A stretch of DNA of 64,000 nt, taken from Thauera sp. (GTDB lineage: Bacteria; Pseudomonadota; Gammaproteobacteria; Burkholderiales; Rhodocyclaceae). Position numbers and translations under genes: made by a program. Of the stretch, positions 36,201 to 46,200 are shown in pieces. The DNA lies in the NCBI GenBank assembly GCA_024235615.1, contig JACKMB010000004.1:1-64000 (forward strand). Reading direction: 5' to 3'. The notes under the pieces were generated by a model that did not search any database, was not told the origin of the DNA, and saw nothing but the letters and a program-made list of their open reading frames with translations. Numbering within the stretch: position 1 is the stretch's first letter; every line of letters begins with the position of its first letter.

Positions 36201-37317
36201 ATGAGCTATCTGGACGAAATCGATGATCCGCGCAAGCCGAGTAACGGCACCTTGCACGACTTCCGGGAGATCCTGGTGATCCTGATCGCCGCCGTGCTCT
36301 CGGACTGCGACACGGTCGAGGACATCACGTTCTGGGCGCGCACCAAGGAGGCGTGGTTGCGCCGCTTCCTCGTGCTCAAGAACGGCATCCCGTCCGAGGA
36401 GACCTTCCTGCGGATCCTGCGCGCGCTCGATCCGAAGCAGTTCGAAAGCATGTTCCGGCGCTGGGTCGGCGGCGTGGTCGGTGCGCTCAGCGACGATGCG
36501 GGCCTGGCCGGCACGATCGCAATCGACGGCAAGACCGTCGCGGCTCGGCACCGGCGGCGAGAGCGCGATCCATGGTCAGCGCCTTCGCCACCGAGCTGGG
36601 ACTGGTGCTCGGCCAGGAGAAGGTCGCCGCCAAGAGCAACGAGATCACCGCGATTCCCGAGCTGCTCGAGGCGCTCTCGATCAAGGGCCTGCTGGTCACG
36701 ATCGACGCCATGGGCTGCCAGAAAGCATTTCCAAACAGATCGTTGCGAAAAAGGGCGACTACCTGCTGATGGTCAAGGGCAACCAGCCCAAGCTGCTCGA
36801 AGCGATCGAGATCGCCTTCATCGACCAGCACGGCGTCGAGTCCGGTCGACCGCAGCACGCTGGTCGAGCGCGGCATACGGGCGCAATTGTCGGGCAGATC
36901 GCCTCGGTGCTCTCGGCCAAGGGTATCGTCGATCCGGCCGACTGGCCCAAGTGCGTCACGATCGGGCGCATCGACTCCATGCGGGTCGTCGGGGACAAGG
37001 AGTCCGATCTGGAGCGGCGCTACTACATCAGCTCGCGCGCCCTCTCCGCCGCGCAACTGGCTGCCGCGGTGCGAGCGCATTGGGGCGTGGAGAACCGGCT
37101 TCACTGGATCCTCGACGTCAGCTTCAGCGAGGACGCCAGCACGGTCGCCAAGGACAATGCGCCGCAGAACCTGTCGATGCTGCGCAAGATCGCGCTCAAC
37201 ATCATCCGCGCCGACAAGACCGACACGCGCAAGAGCAGCCTTCGGCTCAAGCGCAAGGGGGCAGCGTGGGATGACGGGGTGCGGGAGCGCATGCTGGGGA
37301 TCAGATCAATATGCTAG
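36201..37317 (+). pseudogene. ISAs1-family transposase, frameshifted
   Basis: Starts with an intact N-terminus ([50 protein letters not shown]), then shifts frame near 36545 (continuing as [20 protein letters not shown] ... [11 protein letters not shown]) and again near 36725 (continuing as [20 protein letters not shown] ... AHWGVENRLHWILDVSFSED). The middle after IDQHGVES is also scrambled. All parts match one ISAs1/H-repeat transposase, so it is inactive. Confidence 0.9.
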
Positions 37318-37333
37318 GCGAGTGCGGAGGCCC

Positions 37334-37387
37334 TGCCGGCACATTGCTGCCTGACCGCGCCATCAAGCCGCCGGCAGCTCACGCCGA
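37334..37387 (+). repeat. Dispersed non-coding repeat, copy D (core only)
   Basis: TGCCGGCACATTGCTGCCTG through AAGCCGCCGGCAGCTCACGC matches the terminal core of copies A-C with a few changes. A sequence resembling the start of the repeat (CAACGACCGCTTTCC) occurs at 37520-37534, about 190 bp downstream, so the order is rearranged. I see no gene between 37318 and 37650. Confidence 0.65.
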
Positions 37388-37650
37388 CGACCTGCCCGTG
37401 ATCAGTCGTCACGAACATTCGGTCCACGCAGTTTGCCGCGGTAAAACCGCGCACACCGCGTAGGACCGCCGAGGGTCGACAGCACTCGGCAACGAACGGC
37501 TGTTTCCGGGAAGTGAAACCTCAACGACCGCTTTCCGTCGATGAACTCGAAGAGACGTCAGTCGCATCCCGACCCAGTGCCACCCGATGCAGCCCCGAGC
37601 AACCAGATGACGGTTGTGAGCGTCTTTGCGGCTGGTGGTCGTCGAACTCG

Positions 37651-38010
37651 TCAGGCCGCAGCGGCCATGTGCATGTCGACATGGATGTCGACGAACGGAC
37701 AGCGCAGCGCACCGGCTTCATTTCGCTCGACAAGGCCCAACGCCACCAACTCGGTGGCGTCTTCATGGACACGCTTCACATCGCGTCCGAGACGGCGCGC
37801 GAGTTCGCGCAGGCCGACGGTTCCTCCGTCCTGCTGCAGGGCCTGGACAATCGCCCAGCGACGCGCCGTGAGGCGACCAAAAAAGGCGCCGGGTGTCTCG
37901 AAATTCAGGGTTTCGCCCTGATACGTCGTGGCGGTCGCGGACCTGCCGGCTTTGCGCAATGCGCTGCGCCAATCCGGCCCCAGGGTAATGGTCAGGCAAC
38001 GTGTAGTCAT
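37651..38010 (-). CDS. TumA-like antitoxin / HTH regulator
   Basis: 119 residues. FETPGAFFGRLTARRWAIVQ and TVGLRELARRLGRDVKRVHE followed by LVALGLVERNEAGALRCPF form a winged-helix domain as in HVO_A0114-family DNA-binding proteins, known as antitoxin partners of TumE (DUF6516) toxins. The ATG overlaps the stop of the upstream toxin remnant as ATGA. With most of the toxin gone, it is an orphan antitoxin/regulator. Confidence 0.75.
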   Translation of the reverse strand: MTTRCLTITLGPDWRSALRKAGRSATATTYQGETLNFETPGAFFGRLTARRWAIVQALQQDGGTVGLRELARRLGRDVKRVHEDATELVALGLVERNEAGALRCPFVDIHVDMHMAAAA

Positions 38011-38107
38011 GGCGTCCTCCGTTTCTCCACTTCGGCGATGAAATCTTCAATGAGTCGGTCAACAGTCGAAAAAGAATAGGGACGCTCTTCACCGTGCAAC
38101 TGCCCGG
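38007..38107 (-). pseudogene. Remnant of a TumE/DUF6516-type toxin (C-terminus)
   Basis: Read on the minus strand, this short frame ends GEERPYSFSTVDRLIEDFIA then EVEKRRTP and stops, overlapping the antitoxin ATG. That ending is characteristic of TumE-type toxins. The conserved N-terminal ~80 residues are not found upstream; instead the sequence runs into the promoter region of the divergent gene at 38249. Confidence 0.65.
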
Positions 38108-38248
38108 CAGGGATAGGTCCCCATCGGCCGCTTTGGATCGTCCGCGCCACCAAACGCCCCCCACGATCCCGCTGCTATGCTCACGCGCTCGGACTAGCAT
38201 GCCCCCATGCACCCATGCACCCAAGCCACCGGGACCGGAGCGACCCGC

Positions 38249-38860
38249 ATGAAAAAATTCATCCGCGACAACCCGACCATCGCCTTCGGGCTCGGCCTGC
38301 CGCTGCTGCTCGTCGCGGTGTTCCTCGCCATCTCGGGCATTCCCGCGCTGCTGGTCGCGCCGCCGCAGTACGAGGTGCTGTACGCGACCCACTACAACTT
38401 CTACAACAACGCGCACAACGCGATCCAGATCGCGGTCGTCGGTGATCGCGTGCAGGTCAGCTACGTCGGCAACACGCAGCCCTACCAGACCCCGCGGCTG
38501 TGGCGCTTCAACCCGAAAACCGGCGCGGTCAGGGAAATCGCGCTGCCCTTGCCGGCCGGCCTCGCCCCCAACAGCGGGCGCCCGGTCGAGGCGGAGAAGA
38601 CCCCGAGCGTGACCCCCATCGACGTCCCCGACCTCGCCGAGCTAAAGGTCGATTCGTCGAGCCTGGCGCCGGATGGCTACACCTTCCGCAGCAGCGCCGA
38701 CAGCTACGGCGGAAACGTCTTCGACGGCCTGTTCTTTGGTTCTTCGCGCTACCAGATTCAGGCCGAGCTCATCAAGGACGGGCGCAGCATCCGGCTGCCC
38801 AACACCGACGGCGCCCACTACGGCAACACGGTCCGCTTCGTCGGCTGGGTGCTGCCGTGA
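38249..38860 (+). CDS. Membrane-anchored hypothetical protein
   Basis: 203 residues from the ATG at 38249, preceded by GGAG about 8 nt upstream; an ATG 14 codons earlier is less likely. MKKFIRDNPTIAFGLGLPLL starts a single N-terminal membrane anchor (to about residue 35), followed by a soluble, beta-rich extracytoplasmic part (VLYATHYNFYNNAHNAIQIA; LWRFNPKTGAVREIALPLPA). Its stop overlaps the GTG start of the next gene, so the two are a coupled pair. I do not recognise the family; the same pairing (single-TM protein plus DUF2157-like protein) hints at a partner role. Confidence 0.7.
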   Translation: MKKFIRDNPTIAFGLGLPLLLVAVFLAISGIPALLVAPPQYEVLYATHYNFYNNAHNAIQIAVVGDRVQVSYVGNTQPYQTPRLWRFNPKTGAVREIALPLPAGLAPNSGRPVEAEKTPSVTPIDVPDLAELKVDSSSLAPDGYTFRSSADSYGGNVFDGLFFGSSRYQIQAELIKDGRSIRLPNTDGAHYGNTVRFVGWVLP

Positions 38861-40047
38861 CCTGGCTCCTGCTGCTGATCGTGCTGGTCGTCCTCGCCGG
38901 CGGCTGGTGGGGCTGGCCGCTGGCCGCGGCGTTGTTCGGCAGCCGCGCGATCCATGACAAGACCAGCGCGCTCGGCAAGATCGCCGAGTTGATGCGTGCC
39001 CATGACATCTCGCCGGCCGAAGTCGCCGCGGTATACCGCGATCCGACCCTGATCTCGACCGCGGCCCCCAAACGCAGCAGCGGCGAGATTGCACGGACGC
39101 TCTTCATCTACCTCGGCGCGATCTTCATCCTCGCCGGCATCGGCACCTACATCGGCATGTTCTGGAACCGCATGGGCAGCGTCATGCGGATCGTCGTCAC
39201 CCTCGGCGTCGGCTATGCGCTGCTGGTCGTGCTGGTCTCGGCGCTGCACGAGAAGAAGTTTCCCAGGCTCGTCCTGCCGCTGACGCTGGCGACGGCGTTC
39301 ATGCTGACGAGCGGCTGGTTCGTCTTCATCGACGAGGTCTTTCCGCGCGGCGACGACTGGCGGCTGGCGGCGCTCGCCGTCTTCGGCACGATGGCGATTC
39401 ATCAGGGCGTGCTGTTTCGCCAGTACGCGCTGAGCGTGCTCGCCTTCACCGCCCTGTGCTTCGTCTACGCCTTTCTGTCGGTCGGCCTCGACCTGCTCGA
39501 CGTGCCGGCGGGCTTCAGCGCGATCCTGCTCGGCGCCTCGCTGCTGCTGGTCGCCAGCGGCCTTGAAAAGTCGCCGCAGCGCAGCCTCGCCGAGTTTGCC
39601 TACCTGATCGCGCTGTGCTGGTTCAACGCCGGCCTGTTCGACCGCGTCGCCATCGCCGCCGCGGCCGACTGGGCCGCGCTGCTGACCGGCGCCTCGGTCA
39701 TGTCGGCCGCCTACGGCCTGCACAAGGACGGGCGGCAACTCCGGCTGTCCGGCCTCGGCTACCTGATCGGCTCGGCACTCGCCTACAGCGGCCTCTTCGA
39801 CCTGCTGCGCCAGACCCCGGTCGAGCTGCTCTACTTCGCCGTCACCGCGGCGATGCTCTACGCCTGCGTGCGGCTGCAGAGTCGCGCACTGCTCCTGACC
39901 ACGGTGCTCGCGATGCTCGGTTTCATCGGCTACTTCACCGCCGAACACTTCGTGGATTCGCTCGGCTGGCCGATCTCGCTGGTCCTCATGGGCGTCGCCT
40001 TCATCGGCGTCGGCACGCTGGCAATGCGGATCAAGCGGCAGATGTGA
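38857..40047 (+). CDS. DUF2157-like polytopic membrane protein
   Basis: 396 residues from the GTG at 38857, which overlaps the previous stop (GTGA). After one N-terminal membrane segment there is a soluble stretch (KTSALGKIAELMRAHDISPA), then about ten hydrophobic segments such as TLFIYLGAIFILAGIGTYIG and GYALLVVLVSALHE. This layout resembles DUF2157 membrane proteins of unknown function. It ends RIKRQM. Probably core chromosome rather than island cargo. Confidence 0.7.
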   Translation: MTWLLLLIVLVVLAGGWWGWPLAAALFGSRAIHDKTSALGKIAELMRAHDISPAEVAAVYRDPTLISTAAPKRSSGEIARTLFIYLGAIFILAGIGTYIGMFWNRMGSVMRIVVTLGVGYALLVVLVSALHEKKFPRLVLPLTLATAFMLTSGWFVFIDEVFPRGDDWRLAALAVFGTMAIHQGVLFRQYALSVLAFTALCFVYAFLSVGLDLLDVPAGFSAILLGASLLLVASGLEKSPQRSLAEFAYLIALCWFNAGLFDRVAIAAAADWAALLTGASVMSAAYGLHKDGRQLRLSGLGYLIGSALAYSGLFDLLRQTPVELLYFAVTAAMLYACVRLQSRALLLTTVLAMLGFIGYFTAEHFVDSLGWPISLVLMGVAFIGVGTLAMRIKRQM

Positions 40048-40175
40048 GGGCGCTGGCCTGGAAGGGGCAGTACCGGTCGGCCGCTTCCTCGCTGTACTGG
40101 CAGAGGATCCCTTCCACAAGCGCCCGCCCGACGAGAGACTCGTGGGCGATCTTGCCGGGCCACGACGCCGCGCCC

Positions 40176-40204
40176 TTGATTGATTCACTTTCAATCACTA
40201 TGAT
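40176..40204 (+). promoter_or_regulatory. Promoter with internal operator for the RHH/ParE pair
   Basis: TTGATT (40176-40181) and TATGAT (40199-40204) with an exact 17-bp spacer form a good sigma-70-type promoter. A perfect inverted repeat, TGATTGA (40177-40183)/TCAATCA (40191-40197), lies between them, the expected place for autorepression by the ribbon-helix-helix protein encoded 84 bp downstream. Confidence 0.65.
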
Positions 40205-40287
40205 TTTTTCAGCATCGCATTGATTACACGAAGCGGCTCGGCAGGGGGTCGCTTCCCGACCCCCGCTCCCGACCGACGAGCCTACAG

Positions 40288-40557
40288 ATGACGCAAGCCG
40301 CAACCAAAGTGCTCACCGCCCATGTGCCGCTCCCGCTCGCCGAGAAGGTCGATCAGATGGCCGCGAGGCTGGAGCGCTCGCGCGGCTGGATCATGAAGCA
40401 AGCGCTCTCCGCCTGGATCGCCCAGGAAGAGGAGCGGGACCGCCTGACCCAGGAGGCGCTCGCCGACGTGGACGCCGGTCTCGTCGTAGACCATCTCGCG
40501 GTGCAGGCCTGGGCCGACAGCCTGGGCACCGACCAGCCCCTGCCGCTGCCACGCTGA
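40288..40557 (+). CDS. Ribbon-helix-helix antitoxin (ParD/CopG-type)
   Basis: 89 residues, KVLTAHVPLPLAEKVDQMAA then LERSRGWIMKQALSAWIAQE, an RHH DNA-binding domain, and a C-terminal tail (DVDAGLVVDHLAVQAWADSL) typical of ParD-like antitoxins. The stop overlaps the toxin ATG at 40557. Probably autoregulates via the TGATTGA palindrome in the upstream promoter. Confidence 0.88.
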   Translation: MTQAATKVLTAHVPLPLAEKVDQMAARLERSRGWIMKQALSAWIAQEEERDRLTQEALADVDAGLVVDHLAVQAWADSLGTDQPLPLPR

Positions 40558-40835
40558 TGGAGCTGAAGTGGACCCGCAAGGCACTTGCCGATCTGGCGCG
40601 CCTGCATGAGTTCCTTGCGCCGGTGAACAGGCAGGCCGCCGCAAGGGCGGTACAGGCGCTGGCCAAGGCCCCGACCATCCTGCTGAGCAACCCGCGCATC
40701 GGCGAACAGCTTTTCCAGTTCGCGCCGCGCGAGGTGCGGCGGATCCTGGTCGCGCAGTACGAGGTGCGCTACGAGATCCGGGACTCGGTCATCTACGTCC
40801 TGCGGCTGTGGCACACCCGAGAGGACCGCAACTGA
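40557..40835 (+). CDS. ParE/RelE-type toxin
   Basis: 92 residues. MELKWTRKALADLARLHEFL, NPRIGEQLFQFAPREVRRIL and YEVRYEIRDSVIYVLRLWHT, followed by REDR, is the ParE/RelE core with its conserved Arg and terminal HTREDR motif. It is coupled to the RHH antitoxin gene. Its stop is 3 bp before the ATG of jetA, so toxin-antitoxin and Wadjet genes are probably transcribed together. Confidence 0.9.
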   Translation: MELKWTRKALADLARLHEFLAPVNRQAAARAVQALAKAPTILLSNPRIGEQLFQFAPREVRRILVAQYEVRYEIRDSVIYVLRLWHTREDRN

Positions 40836-40838
40836 CCC

Positions 40839-42293
40839 ATGCCCCTCGACTTCGCCACCCTCGACGCCCTGCGCAGCCACCACCCCGCCTGGCGCCTGCT
40901 GCGCTCGGACCATGCGGCGCTGGTGGCGAGCTTCCTGCATCGCGTCTTCGTCACCCCCAACGTGCGCGGCATGCCGGCGGCGGACCTCGCCGAGGCGCTG
41001 GAGGACGAGCTCTACGCGCTGCGCCTCACGCGCGGCGAGGACGCCTTCCCCAAGGCGGCGATCGACTACCTCGACGACTGGGCCGCGGCCGACAAGGCCT
41101 GGCTGCGCAAGTACTACAAGCCCGGCACCGACGAGGCCCAGTTCGACCTCACCCCGGCCACCGAGAAGGCGCTCGCCTGGCTGGCGCAGCTGAGCGAGCG
41201 CCAGTTCGTCGGCACCGAGTCGCGCCTGCTCACCCTCTTCGCGCTGCTCAAGCAGATGGGCGAGGGCAGCGAGACCGACCCCGCGCGGCGCATCGCCGAG
41301 CTGCAGCGCAAGCGCGACGAGATCGACGCCGAGATGGCGCGCGTGCTCGCCGGCGACATCCCGCTGCTCGACGACACCGCGATCAAGGACCGCTTCCAGC
41401 AGTTCATGCAGGGCGCGCGCGAGCTGCTCGCCGACTTCCGCGAGGTCGAGCACAACTTCCGCCAGCTCGACCGCCGCGTGCGCGAGCGCATCGCGCTGTG
41501 GGAGGGCAGCAAGGGCGCGCTGCTCGAGCAGATCATGGGCGAGCGCGACGCCATCGCCGACTCCGACCAGGGCCGCAGCTTCCGCGCGTTCTGGGACTTC
41601 CTGCTGTCGAGCCGGCGCCAGGAGGAGCTCAGCGAGCTGCTCGACCAGGTGCTGGCGCTGCCCGCAGTGGCCGAGCTCAACCCCGACGCCCGCACCCGCC
41701 GCGTGCATTACGACTGGCTGGAGGCGGGCGAGCACACCCAGCGCACCGTGGCGCAGCTCTCGCAGCAGTTGCGCCGCTTCCTCGACGACCAGGCCTGGCT
41801 GGAGAACCGCCGCATCATGGACCTGCTGCACGGCATCGAGAGCAAGGCGCTGGCCCTGCGCGCCGCGCCGCCGCCCAGCCCGGCGATGGAGATCGCCCTC
41901 CCCGGCGCGGCCATCGAGCTGCCGCTGGAGCGCCCGCTGCACACCCCGCCCACCCGGCCGGCAATCGCCGAGCTGCGCATCGAGGCCGGCGACGAGGACG
42001 TCGACCCGCACGCGCTCTTCGAGCAGGTCACGGTGGACAAGGCACGCCTCGCCCGCCACATCCGCCACGCCCTGCAGGACCGCGCCCAGGTCACGCTCGC
42101 CGCGCTGGTCGCCGCGCAGCCACTGGAGCAGGGCCTGGCCGAGCTGATCGCCTACCTGCAGCTCGGCAGCGACGCCTTCACCACCACCCTCGACGAGGCC
42201 ACGCCCGAGCCGATCGAATGGGAGGCCAGCGCCACCGACGGCAGCACCGTCACCCGCCGGGCGCGCCTGCCGCGGGTGATCTTCATGCGCTGA
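40839..42293 (+). CDS. jetA: Wadjet subunit JetA (DUF3375, MukF-like kleisin)
   Basis: 484 residues. MPLDFATLDALRSHHPAWRL and the helical region with GEGSETDPARRIAELQRKRD and FRQLDRRVRERIALWEGSKG match DUF3375. The protein is the kleisin-like organiser of the Wadjet SMC complex, which bends and cleaves closed circular plasmid DNA. The middle is rich in long charged helices. First jet gene, 3 bp behind the ParE-type toxin and 122 bp before jetB. Confidence 0.9.
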   Translation: MPLDFATLDALRSHHPAWRLLRSDHAALVASFLHRVFVTPNVRGMPAADLAEALEDELYALRLTRGEDAFPKAAIDYLDDWAAADKAWLRKYYKPGTDEAQFDLTPATEKALAWLAQLSERQFVGTESRLLTLFALLKQMGEGSETDPARRIAELQRKRDEIDAEMARVLAGDIPLLDDTAIKDRFQQFMQGARELLADFREVEHNFRQLDRRVRERIALWEGSKGALLEQIMGERDAIADSDQGRSFRAFWDFLLSSRRQEELSELLDQVLALPAVAELNPDARTRRVHYDWLEAGEHTQRTVAQLSQQLRRFLDDQAWLENRRIMDLLHGIESKALALRAAPPPSPAMEIALPGAAIELPLERPLHTPPTRPAIAELRIEAGDEDVDPHALFEQVTVDKARLARHIRHALQDRAQVTLAALVAAQPLEQGLAELIAYLQLGSDAFTTTLDEATPEPIEWEASATDGSTVTRRARLPRVIFMR

Positions 42294-42415
42294 AGGCGAT
42301 CGCATCGACACATGGACCACCCTTGCCATCCTTGTTGGAGCGGGCTCACGGGACGCGCGGCGCCTTCACCCGATCAAGCCGGCTCCGCGAAGCACGAACA
42401 AACGACACTGAAGCG

Positions 42416-43099
42416 ATGAAGCTCACGATGGACGACGAAGACCTCGCCCCCGGCCCGGCCGAGCCCGCGGCCCCCGCCCCGGCGCCCGACCTGTCGGTGC
42501 TGCTGATCGGCCTGCTCAAGGGCGTGCTCTACCGCGAAGCCGACGAGCGCCAGTGGTCCAGCCTGCTGCAGCTGCAGGCGCGGGTGCGCGAATACGTCGC
42601 CGTGCTCAACCTCGAGCTGGTGCTCGACGAGGCCGAGGGCTACGCCTTCCTGCGCGGCCGCCCCGAGCCCGCCGACGACGACCCCGCGCCGCGCCTGCCG
42701 CGGCTGGTGGCGCGGCGGCCGCTGTCCTACCCGGTGAGCCTGCTGCTCGCCCTGCTGCGCAAGAAGCTCGCCGAGTTCGACGCCGGCGGCGGCGACACCC
42801 GCCTGGTGCTCGGGCGCGACGACATCGTCGAGCTGGTGCGCGTGTTCCTGCCCGAAGGCCCCAACGAGGCACGCCTGATCGACCAGATCGAGACCCACAT
42901 CAACAAGGTCGTCGAGCTCGGCTTCCTCGCCCGCCTGAAGCCCGCCAGCGCCAGCACCACCGCACCCGCCAGCTTTGAGGTGCGCCGCATCCTCAAGGCC
43001 TTCGTCGACGCGCAGTGGCTCGCCGACTTCGACGCCCGCCTCGCCACCTACCGCGCCGCCCTCGCCGACGGCAAGGAGACCCCGTCCGATGACGCCTGA
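42416..43099 (+). CDS. jetB: Wadjet subunit JetB (DUF4194)
   Basis: 227 residues from the ATG at 42416 (MKLTMDDEDLAPGPAEPAAP). After a Pro/Ala-rich leader come DLSVLLIGLLKGVLYREADE and RRPLSYPVSLLLALLRKKLA, then RLIDQIETHINKVVELGFLA, the DUF4194 (MukE-like) winged-helix pattern. JetB binds the kleisin JetA. The end of the gene lies inside a 33-bp tandem duplication (43085-43149), so the last residues may differ from relatives. Confidence 0.88.
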   Translation: MKLTMDDEDLAPGPAEPAAPAPAPDLSVLLIGLLKGVLYREADERQWSSLLQLQARVREYVAVLNLELVLDEAEGYAFLRGRPEPADDDPAPRLPRLVARRPLSYPVSLLLALLRKKLAEFDAGGGDTRLVLGRDDIVELVRVFLPEGPNEARLIDQIETHINKVVELGFLARLKPASASTTAPASFEVRRILKAFVDAQWLADFDARLATYRAALADGKETPSDDA

Positions 43100-43149
43100 G
43101 CCGCTGCGACACCCCCCTCCGATAACGCCTGACGCGCTGCGACACCCCC
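43085..43149. repeat. 33-bp tandem duplication at the end of jetB
   Basis: TCCGATGACGCCTGAGCCGC ... (43085-43116) and TCCGATAACGCCTGACGCGC ... (43118-43149) are near-identical copies with a period of 33 bp. The first covers the jetB stop codon; the second is non-coding. Confidence 0.75.
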
Positions 43150-43153
43150 CTGT

Positions 43154-43241
43154 AGGAGCGCCGGCAGGCGCGAACATCGGCGCTCGAGACCACCACCTGG
43201 CCTGGGGAAAGCCCCGACCGATCGCGCCTGCCGGTGCTCCT
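43154..43241. repeat. REP-like inverted repeat between jetB and jetC
   Basis: Arms AGGAGCGCCGGCAGGCGCGA (43154-43173) and TCGCGCCTGCCGGTGCTCCT (43222-43241) pair at 19 of 20 positions around a ~48-bp loop. This is the form of REP/BIME elements. It separates jetB from jetC within an otherwise tight operon. Confidence 0.75.
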
Positions 43242-43276
43242 GCGGGCCTCGAGACCGCGTCACCAAGGTCCGCCGC

Positions 43277-46200
43277 ATGAACGACCCGCAATCCCTCGGC
43301 CTCGACTTCGTCGCCGACGACACCCTCTCCGGCTTTCGCCTGCAGCGCCTGGAGGTCCTCAACTGGGGCACCTTCGACCGCCACGTGTGGACGCTGCAGC
43401 TCGACGGTCGCAACGGGCTGCTCACCGGCGACATCGGCTCGGGCAAGTCCACCCTGGTCGACGCCATCACCACCCTGCTGGTGCCCGCTCACCGCATCGC
43501 CTACAACAAGGCCGCCGGCGCCGACACCCGCGAGCGCAGCCTGCGCTCCTACGTGCTCGGCCACTACAAGTCCGAGCGCAACGAGGTCACCGGCGCCGCG
43601 CGCCCGCTCGGCCTGCGCGAGCCCGGCAGCTACTCGGTGATCCTCGGCGTGTTCCACAACGCCGGCTACGACCAGACGGTGAGCCTGGCCCAGGTGTTCT
43701 GGTTCAAGGAGCCACAAGGCCAGCCGGCGCGCTTCTACCTCGGCGCCGAGCACGCGCTGTCGATCGCCGCGGACTTCTCCGGCTTCGGCCCCGACATCAC
43801 CCAGCTGCGCAAGCGCCTGCGCGGCGCGGGCGCCGAGGTCTTCGACAGCTTCCCGCCCTACGCCGCCTGGTTCCGCCGCCGCTTCGGCATCGACAACGAG
43901 CAGGCGCTCGAGCTCTTCCACCAGACCGTGTCGATGAAGTCGGTCGGCAACCTCACCGACTTCGTGCGCCACCACATGCTCGAGCCCTTCGAGGTCGGCC
44001 CGCGCATCCAGGCCCTCATCGGCCACTTCGACGACCTCGACCGCGCCCACCAGGCGGTGCTCAAGGCCCAGCGCCAGGTGTCGCTGCTCGCCCCGCTGGT
44101 CGAAGACTGCCACCGCCACGACGCGCTCGCCGCCGACATCGGCACGCTGCGGCGCTGCCGCGAGGCGCTGCAGCCGCACTTCGCCGCGCGCAAGCTCGCC
44201 CTGCTCGACCACCGCCTGGCGCTCGCCGCCGAGGAGTGGGCGCGCGCCGACGCCCAGGCCAGGCGCCTGGACGGGCTGCGCGAGGAGCAGGCGCTGCGCA
44301 TCGACGCGCTCAAGCAGGCCATCAACGCCAACGGCGGCGACCGCCTCGAGCGCCTCGCCGCCGAGATCCGCAAGCTCGCGCAGGTGCGCGACGCGCGCCT
44401 GGCCAAGTCGCGCCGCTATGCCGAGCTCGCCGCGGTGCTCGGCACCCCCGCCGCCGCCGACGGCGAGGCCTTCGCCGCCCAGCGCCTGCACTTCGCCGCG
44501 GGGCGCGAGGACGCGCGCAGCCGCGACGCCGAGCTGCAGAACACGCTCACCGAGCACGCCGTCAGCCTGCGCCAGGGCAAGCTCGAACACGACGCGCTGA
44601 GCGCCGAGATCGACAGCCTCAGGCGCCGGCGCAGCAACATCGACGACCGCCAGATCCAGATCCGCGCCGCGCTGTGCGGCGCGCTCGGCATCGACGTCGA
44701 GGACATGCCCTTCGCCGGCGAGCTGCTGCAGGTGCGCGAGGACGAGCGCGACTGGGAGGGCGCCGCCGAGCGCCTGCTGCGCGGCTTCGGCCTCGCCCTG
44801 CTGGTGCCCGACGCGCACTACAAGGCGGTGGCCGAGTGGGTGGACGGCAACCACCTGCGCGGCCGCCTGGTGTATTTCCACGTCCGCCCGCCGCGCACCG
44901 GCGAGCTGCCCGCGCTGCACCCCGACTCGCTGGTGCGCAAGCTCGCGATCAAGCCCGACAGCCCGCACTACGACTGGCTCGAGCGCGAGCTCGCCCACCG
45001 CTTCGACGTCGCCTGCTGCGCCACCCAGGAGCAGTTCCGCCGCGAGACGCGCGCGATCACCCGCGCCGGCCAGATCAAGGACCCCAGCGGCCGCCACGAG
45101 AAGGACGACCGCCACGCCATCGCCGACCGCAGCCGCTACGTGCTGGGCTGGAGCAACACCGCCAAGATCGAAGCCCTCGAAGCCCAGCGCCGCCAGCTCG
45201 AGGCCCGCCTCGGCGAGCTCGGCAGCCAGATCGGCCGCATCGACACCGAGCGCCGCGCCCTCGCCGGCCGCCTCGACGCCCTCACCCGGCTGGAAGAATT
45301 CACCGCCTTCGACGAGCTCGACTGGCACGGCGTCGCCGGCGAGATCGCCACGCTGGAAGACGAACGCCGCGCGCTCGAAGCCGCCTCGGACCTCCTCAAG
45401 GAGCTCGGCCGCCAGCTCGCCGAGCTGCAGCAGATCCGCGTCGACACCGAGCGCGAGCTCGGCGCCGCGCGCGAACGCCGCGCCAAGGTCGAGCAGCGCC
45501 AGGCCGACGCCGAGGACCTGCGCGCGACCACGCTCGCCCTTGTCGACGCCGCGCCGATCGACCCGGCGCTCGTCCCCCAGCTCGAGGCCCTGTGCGCCGA
45601 GGTGCTCGGCGAGCATCAACTCACGGTCGAATCGTGCGACAACCGCGAGAAGGAAGTCCGCGACCTGCTGCAGACGCGGATCGACGCCGAGGACCGCCGG
45701 CTGGCGCGCCTGGCCGAGAAGATCATCAAGGCCATGTCGGCCTTCAAGCAGCAGTTCGCGCTCGAGACCGCCGAGATCGACGCCAGCCTGGAGGCCGGCT
45801 TCGAATACGAGAACCTGCTGACGCAGTTGAACCGCGACGACCTGCCGCGCTTCCTCGCGCGCTTCAAGGAGCTGCTCAACGTCAACACGATCAACGAGAT
45901 CGCCAACTTCAACGCCCAGCTCGCGCGCGAGCGCGAGACCATCAAGGAGCGCATCGCCCACATCAACAAGTCGCTCGGCGAGATCGACTACAACCCCGGG
46001 CGCTACATCGTGCTCGAATCCCAGCCCAGCCCCGACGCCGAGATCCGCGACTTCCAGCAGGAGCTGCGCGCGTGCACCGAGGGCGCGCTCAGCGGGGCCG
46101 GCGAGGGCGACGACGAGCAGTACTCCGAGGACCGCTTCCTGCGCGTCAAGGGCATCATCGACCGCTTCCGCGGCCGCGAGGGCCTCTCCGACCAGGACCG

